From Marinospirillum sp. (GTDB lineage: Bacteria; Pseudomonadota; Gammaproteobacteria; Pseudomonadales; Halomonadaceae), in assembly GCA_007116865.1 (NCBI GenBank), contig SKHR01000111.1, positions 1 to 18,391 on the forward strand: a DNA stretch of 18,391 nucleotides. The letters are read 5' to 3'. The notes beneath the pieces are model-generated. The model did no database searches and had not been told where the DNA came from. It was given only the letters and a program-made list of their open reading frames with translations. Shown here in pieces: positions 14,539-18,391 of this stretch; the stretch's first letter is position 1, and each line of letters begins with the position of its first letter. Both the position numbers and the translations under genes were made by a program.

Positions 14539-15378
14539 TTAGGCAGCACTGAGTTGCTGACGCAAACGCTGTTTGACCGAGTCAGTATCCGGGCGCACCT
14601 GACGCCAAAGGAAAAAGGCTTCCGCCGCCTGTTCTACCAGCATGCCCAGACCATCACTGGTTTGACTTGCGCCGGCCTGTGCAGCCCAGCGCATAAAAGG
14701 GGTTGGTTGTGCTGCATACATCATGTCATAGGCCAGGGCATTGGCCTTGAACAGCCCTTCCGGCAAGGGCGGCAAAGCGCCTTCCAGGCTGGCTGAAGTG
14801 GCATTGATGACCCAGTCAAAGGATTGGCCAGTCAGTCCGGCCCAGTCACTGGACTGCAAGTGGGTTTGAGCTGCATCCTGCGTAAAAGCCGCGATCAGTT
14901 GCTGGGCTTTTTCCGGGGTTCGATTGGCAATCCACAGCTGGTCTATCTGCGCTTCCAGCAAGGGTTGCACTGCCCCCCGAGCAGCCCCACCCGCGCCGAG
15001 CAGCAGCACACGCTGCCCTTGCAGTGATTGTCCACGAAGCTGCTGCAAATCACGTAACAGTCCCACCCCGTCCGTGTTATCGCCATACAACTGGCCGTTT
15101 TTTCCTTGCTGCAAGGTATTCACCGCCCCGGCTTTGGCCGCACGGGGTGATAAGCGATCCGCCAGACTCAGGGCTTCCAGTTTAAACGGCAGGGTCACAT
15201 TGGCGCCCAGTCCGCCATTGGCAAAAAAAGCGCGGGCACTGGTGGCAAAACCATCCAGCGGTGCCAGCAGTGCCTCATAACTCAAGTCCTGCTGTGTTTG
15301 CTCGGCAAACCACTGATGAATCTGCGGTGAACGACTGTGCGCGATGGGGTGACCAAAAACAGCATAACGATCCGTCAT
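14539..15378 (-). CDS. aroE: Shikimate dehydrogenase (NADP+)
   Basis: This 279-residue enzyme of the shikimate pathway reduces 3-dehydroshikimate to shikimate. The substrate site shows SRSPQIH (15-21), NVTLPFK with catalytic Lys66, and NTDG with catalytic Asp103. The NADP-binding loop is GAGGAARG (128-135), followed by IANRTPEKAQQL. Near the end DGLGMLVEQAAEAF matches the family. Three close ATG codons exist (15390, 15381, 15378). The one at 15378 gives the usual MTDRYAVFGHP start, with GAG 7 bases upstream, while the one at 15390 directly abuts the stop of the preceding gene. It lies in tandem between the LhgO-like gene and ybaK. Confidence 0.95.
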   Translation of the reverse strand: MTDRYAVFGHPIAHSRSPQIHQWFAEQTQQDLSYEALLAPLDGFATSARAFFANGGLGANVTLPFKLEALSLADRLSPRAAKAGAVNTLQQGKNGQLYGDNTDGVGLLRDLQQLRGQSLQGQRVLLLGAGGAARGAVQPLLEAQIDQLWIANRTPEKAQQLIAAFTQDAAQTHLQSSDWAGLTGQSFDWVINATSASLEGALPPLPEGLFKANALAYDMMYAAQPTPFMRWAAQAGASQTSDGLGMLVEQAAEAFFLWRQVRPDTDSVKQRLRQQLSAA

Positions 15379-15390
15379 CATTTTTCTCAT

Positions 15391-16488
15391 CTAGGTTAGG
15401 GGGGTTAACCGTGCGGCCACGATCTCGGCCAGGGCCAGGCAGGCTGTCAAACCCGGCGACTCGATACCGAGCAAATGGATCACCCCTTCACAACCATGCA
15501 CCTGAGCATCGGCCAGCATAAAATCCGCGGCCTCGCAGCCAGGCCCAACAATTTTGGGGCGTATACCGGCATAATCCGGCTGCAAACGCTCAGCCGTCAA
15601 GTCCGGCCAGTAGGTCTGTATCGATTGTGCAAAACGATCTCGTTGGGTTTCATCAACCGCATAATCCAGGTTTTCCACCCACTGAACATCCGGGCCAAAA
15701 CGGGCTCGGCCTTGCAGATCCAGCGTCAGGTGAGTGCCCAGCCCCGCCTGCTCTGGCAGGGGATAAATCAAATGACTGAAAGGGTTTTTGCCCAGCAGGG
15801 AAAAATAATTGCCCTTGGCGTAGTAGGCCTGAGGAACCCAGCTTGCTTGCGGGTGCAGACGGCGTGCCAGCGCTACAGCGTGCAACCCTGCGGCATTGAC
15901 TACAGACCGGGGCTGAAGGCTGAAGCCATCCAGATCCAGACGTTTACTCCTGCCGTTCAGCTGTCCGCCGGTGACCGGGTTCGCCGTGACCAGCTGCCCA
16001 CCGGCCGCTTCCAGATCGGCGATCAGTGCCTGCATCAGGCCGTGACTATCGATGATGCCGGTAGCCGGAGACAACAGGGCGGCCTGCGCGTTTAGTTCCG
16101 GCTCCAGCGCATGAACCGCATCCCGATCCAGCCACTGGAGTGCAACGCAGCCGTTGGCGGCGGCCTGCTTTTGTAACGCACGCAGCTGGTCCAGTTGATC
16201 TGTTGATGTTGCGACCACCAGCTTACCGCAGACCTGATGAGCAAGGTGGCGCTCCTGAGCATAGCGGTAGAGGCTTTGATTGCCCTGAACACAGGTTCTG
16301 GCTTTGAGCGATCCTTGAGGATAATAAAGACCGGCATGCAGCACTTCAGAGTTGCGTGCACTGGTTTCTTCACCGGGCAGAGGATTCTTTTCCAGCACCA
16401 GGACGTCGCGTCCGGCCTGGGCCAGCGCACGGCCAACCGCCAAACCTACGACTCCGGCACCTATGACGACCACATCGACCTGTTCCAT
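15391..16488 (-). CDS. lhgO: LhgO-like FAD-dependent 2-hydroxyacid oxidoreductase
   Basis: This 365-residue protein belongs to the DAO (glycine/D-amino-acid oxidase-like) FAD family, closest in pattern to L-2-hydroxyglutarate dehydrogenase LhgO/L2HGDH. The Rossmann loop VVVIGAGVVGLAVGRAL starts at residue 6. Then come SARNSEVLHAGLYYPQGSLK and CGKLVVAT (family blocks of LhgO), VVNAAGL for the second FAD contact, and a C-terminal GIESPGLTACLALAE loop. It would oxidise L-2-hydroxyglutarate to 2-oxoglutarate and feed electrons to quinone. The start at 16488 is supported by AGGTGGAG just upstream; the frame is open to 16617 but that part overlaps hemF. It stands between hemF and aroE, 37 bases after hemF and 12 bases before aroE. 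Activity on another 2-hydroxyacid is possible. Confidence 0.82.
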   Translation of the reverse strand: MEQVDVVVIGAGVVGLAVGRALAQAGRDVLVLEKNPLPGEETSARNSEVLHAGLYYPQGSLKARTCVQGNQSLYRYAQERHLAHQVCGKLVVATSTDQLDQLRALQKQAAANGCVALQWLDRDAVHALEPELNAQAALLSPATGIIDSHGLMQALIADLEAAGGQLVTANPVTGGQLNGRSKRLDLDGFSLQPRSVVNAAGLHAVALARRLHPQASWVPQAYYAKGNYFSLLGKNPFSHLIYPLPEQAGLGTHLTLDLQGRARFGPDVQWVENLDYAVDETQRDRFAQSIQTYWPDLTAERLQPDYAGIRPKIVGPGCEAADFMLADAQVHGCEGVIHLLGIESPGLTACLALAEIVAARLTPLT

Positions 16489-16525
16489 CGGCTCCACCTG
16501 CAAGCGTTTTAGGTTGCTGGGTGGC

Positions 16526-17437
16526 TCATGCGTCGGTGCTGGCCAGCCAGTCTCTGGGGGGTAAAAATTCTTCGTACAAACGCGCTTCGGCTGAACCGGG
16601 TTCGGGTGTCCAGTCATAACGCCAGCGAACTTCTGGCGGCATGGACATCAAAATCGATTCGGTTCGCCCTCCGCTTTGCAATCCAAAGAGTGTGCCACGA
16701 TCCCACACCAGATTAAACTCAACATAACGACCCCGCCGATAGGCCTGAAAATCTCGCTCCCGCTCACCCCAGGGGTGATCCTTACGCCTTTGCAGCAGCG
16801 GCAAATAAGCCGGCAAATAGGCATCACCCACCGAACGCAGCAGGGCAAAACAGGTATCAAAATCGGGTTCATTCAGATCATCAAAAAACAGGCCGCCCAC
16901 CCCTCGGGGTTCTTGTCGATGCGGCAGATAAAAATAGTCATCACAGGCCTGCTTGAAGCGGGGATAAACATCCTCGCCAAACGGCGCACAGGCTTGCCGG
17001 GCAACACCATGCCAATGCACTACATCCTCGGTAAAGGGGTAATAGGGGGTCAGATCAAAACCACCCCCAAACCACCAGACCGGTGCCTGCCCTGGCTTTT
17101 GGGCATGAAAAAAACGCACGTTGGCATGGGAGGTCGGCACATAGGGGTTGCGCGGATGGATCACCAGCGAAACACCCATCGCCTGATAGTGGCAGCCCGC
17201 TAATTCAGGACGCGCCAGCGTGGCACTGCTGGGCAGCGCTTCACCGCGCACATGAGAAAAGTTCACCCCACCCTTTTCGATCACGGCACCGCCTTCCAGC
17301 ACTCGGGTCCGTCCACCCCCGCCACCTGGGCGCTGCCAGATCTCTTCGACAAATGCCTGCCCATCTTCTGCACTGAGGGTCTGGGTGATCTGCGCTTGCA
17401 GGGCCAGGAGGTAGGCTTCAACGGCTTGCAAATCCAT
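16526..17437 (-). CDS. hemF: Oxygen-dependent coproporphyrinogen-III oxidase
   Basis: This 303-residue enzyme of heme synthesis oxidatively decarboxylates coproporphyrinogen III to protoporphyrinogen IX using O2. It is full length, and the known family is about 300 residues. Conserved blocks include GGGGGRTRVLEGG (38-50), PTSHANVRFF (101-110), GGGFDLTPYYPF (124-135) and FFDDLNEP (184-191). The C-terminal block is VEFNLVWDRGTLFGLQSGGR. The histidines at 94, 104, 143 and 173 correspond to the conserved set in E. coli HemF. GGAG lies 6 bases before the ATG. Its presence indicates an aerobic or facultative host. It follows tsaC by 16 bases. Confidence 0.97.
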   Translation of the reverse strand: MDLQAVEAYLLALQAQITQTLSAEDGQAFVEEIWQRPGGGGGRTRVLEGGAVIEKGGVNFSHVRGEALPSSATLARPELAGCHYQAMGVSLVIHPRNPYVPTSHANVRFFHAQKPGQAPVWWFGGGFDLTPYYPFTEDVVHWHGVARQACAPFGEDVYPRFKQACDDYFYLPHRQEPRGVGGLFFDDLNEPDFDTCFALLRSVGDAYLPAYLPLLQRRKDHPWGERERDFQAYRRGRYVEFNLVWDRGTLFGLQSGGRTESILMSMPPEVRWRYDWTPEPGSAEARLYEEFLPPRDWLASTDA

Positions 17438-17453
17438 CAGAGGCTCCGCTGGG

Positions 17454-18050
17454 TTAGGGACGCAAAACTTCGCCCGTGGTTAAATCACGAATCGGTGTCG
17501 GTTTTTCCAGGCCGCCCAGGGGGCCATCCAGCACCGCGTCGACGGCCTCGGCAAAGGCTTCACACACGGCCTGATAGGTCTGCAAAGGAGGTTGACCCGA
17601 CACATTGGCCGATGTTGACACCAGGGGGCCACCAAAGGCTTCACACAAGGCCACCACCCAAGGGTGATCCGTGACCCGTAAAGCCACCTTAGTGTGTTGG
17701 CCACGAATCAGCGCCGGGGTATATCCACCATCGTCAATCAACCAGGTGTGCGGGCCGGGCCAGGTGGATTCCAGTTGTTGACGCTGCTCTGGCGTGATGC
17801 GAGTCAACCAGGGACCCAACTGCTCAATCGATGCCGCAATCAGAATAATGCCCTTGCCTGGGTCACGATTCTTTAACAACAGCAGGCTTTGCACCGCACG
17901 TTCATTAAAGGGATCACAGCCCAGCCCCCAGACCCCTTCAGTAGGGTAAGCCACCACACCACCACAACGTAACGCGCGACAGACTTCAGCGATCGCCAAG
18001 GGATCAACCTCTGTCAGCCGAGGGTTTTTAGCAGTCACCTGAGTGCTCAT
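17454..18050 (-). CDS. tsaC: Threonylcarbamoyl-AMP synthase TsaC (YrdC/RimN)
   Basis: This 198-residue YrdC-domain protein makes threonylcarbamoyl-AMP from threonine, bicarbonate and ATP for the t6A37 modification of tRNAs. Visible motifs are YPTEGVWGLGCDP (35-47), KNRDPGKG (60-67, the K-x-R...K nucleotide site) and STSANVSG (145-152). Its length fits the short TsaC class without a Sua5 domain. The ATG at 18050 is preferred. A GTG in frame at 18065 is possible, and the AGGTGG element at about 15 bases from the ATG is too far to settle the choice. It lies between dprA and hemF, as in Pseudomonas. Confidence 0.95.
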   Translation of the reverse strand: MSTQVTAKNPRLTEVDPLAIAEVCRALRCGGVVAYPTEGVWGLGCDPFNERAVQSLLLLKNRDPGKGIILIAASIEQLGPWLTRITPEQRQQLESTWPGPHTWLIDDGGYTPALIRGQHTKVALRVTDHPWVVALCEAFGGPLVSTSANVSGQPPLQTYQAVCEAFAEAVDAVLDGPLGGLEKPTPIRDLTTGEVLRP

Positions 18051-18113
18051 GATGCAATACGCCACCTCAATTGAAAAATCAGCGAGGCAAGTTACCCCAG
18101 AGTGGAGCGATAC

Positions 18114-18391
18114 TCAAGCCTGACGCACCCAGCCCCCCAGCTGATTTTCGATCATTCCTTTAAGTTCAAGCGCTTGCAAATGAACCAGCAGGTCAGCTAC
18201 TGGCCATTCCAACTGCTGATGCAGGGCATCCAGATCCACGGGTGCGCTACCCAATTGCTGGATCAACTGCTTCTCATCCTGGCTCAGATGATCGCAAGTC
18301 GATGCAGACTCCATCACCAAGGCCTCATCGCTGGTTGCTTGCAACTGGTGTTTGAGCGGCAAATAGAGACTTTCCAGCACCTGCAAAGGAT
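18114..18391 (-). CDS. dprA: DNA processing protein DprA (Smf), C-terminal end only
   Basis: The frame runs off the right edge of the window and ends at a TGA at 18114. About 92 residues are visible. The last 60 form a small winged-helix domain (DEKQLIQQLGSAPVDLDALH, then DLLVHLQALELKGMIENQLG and WVRQA) typical of the DprA C-terminus. DprA loads RecA on incoming single-stranded DNA in natural transformation. The Rossmann-like core is outside the window, so the call rests on this domain plus its place just before tsaC, which is the Pseudomonas order. The next gene starts 63 bases on. Confidence 0.8.
   Translation of the reverse strand, partial: PLQVLESLYLPLKHQLQATSDEALVMESASTCDHLSQDEKQLIQQLGSAPVDLDALHQQLEWPVADLLVHLQALELKGMIENQLGGWVRQA

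Noticed and set aside
16489..16617. 43-residue extension of the LhgO-like protein
   Set aside because: It overlaps the 3' end of hemF, and the FAD fold begins right after the ATG at 16488, which has a good ribosome site.

Overview
The window looks like chromosomal DNA of a mid-GC gammaproteobacterium, probably of the Pseudomonadales/Oceanospirillales type. Two things point there. The block dprA-tsaC-hemF-aroE resembles the Pseudomonas gene order, and the lactate genes (lutABC/lldEFG, lldP, dld-II) with a PdhR-like GntR regulator are a known gammaproteobacterial arrangement. No tRNA, rRNA, CRISPR array, insertion sequence or phage gene was seen. Almost all of the window is coding, with many short overlaps between genes.

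Layout. (1) 2-157 is the 3' end of der (GTPase, + strand). An intergenic stretch with a perfect 17-bp AT-rich inverted repeat follows, then a FapA/DUF342 gene (407-2083, +). (2) 9769 down to 2077 (- strand) is a lactate-oxidation operon in the order lutA-lutB-lutC-lldP-dld. It encodes the LutABC L-lactate oxidation complex, a lactate permease and a fused FAD/Fe-S D-lactate dehydrogenase. (3) 9770-9994 is a compact divergent control region. Each side has a sigma70-like promoter (TTGACT, 17-bp spacer, weak -10) followed directly by a TTGGTNNNACCAA box, the PdhR/LldR-type operator. A possible sigma54 promoter overlaps the lut promoter. (4) 9995-14056 (+ strand) is a tightly overlapped trio: the PdhR/LldR-like repressor, a DctB-like membrane histidine kinase and a DctD-like sigma54 activator. 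(5) 18391 down to 14053 (- strand) is a housekeeping string: dprA (partial), tsaC, hemF, an LhgO-like oxidoreductase, aroE and ybaK.

How the genes work together. Lactate would enter by LldP. L-lactate would be oxidised by LutABC and D-lactate by the Dld-II type enzyme, both giving pyruvate. The GntR repressor very probably controls both divergent transcripts through the paired boxes, with pyruvate or lactate as the likely effector. The most unusual point is that a two-component, sigma54-type signalling pair is translationally coupled to this repressor. This suggests that extracellular carboxylate sensing feeds into the same locus. Its target and ligand are not proven by the sequence.
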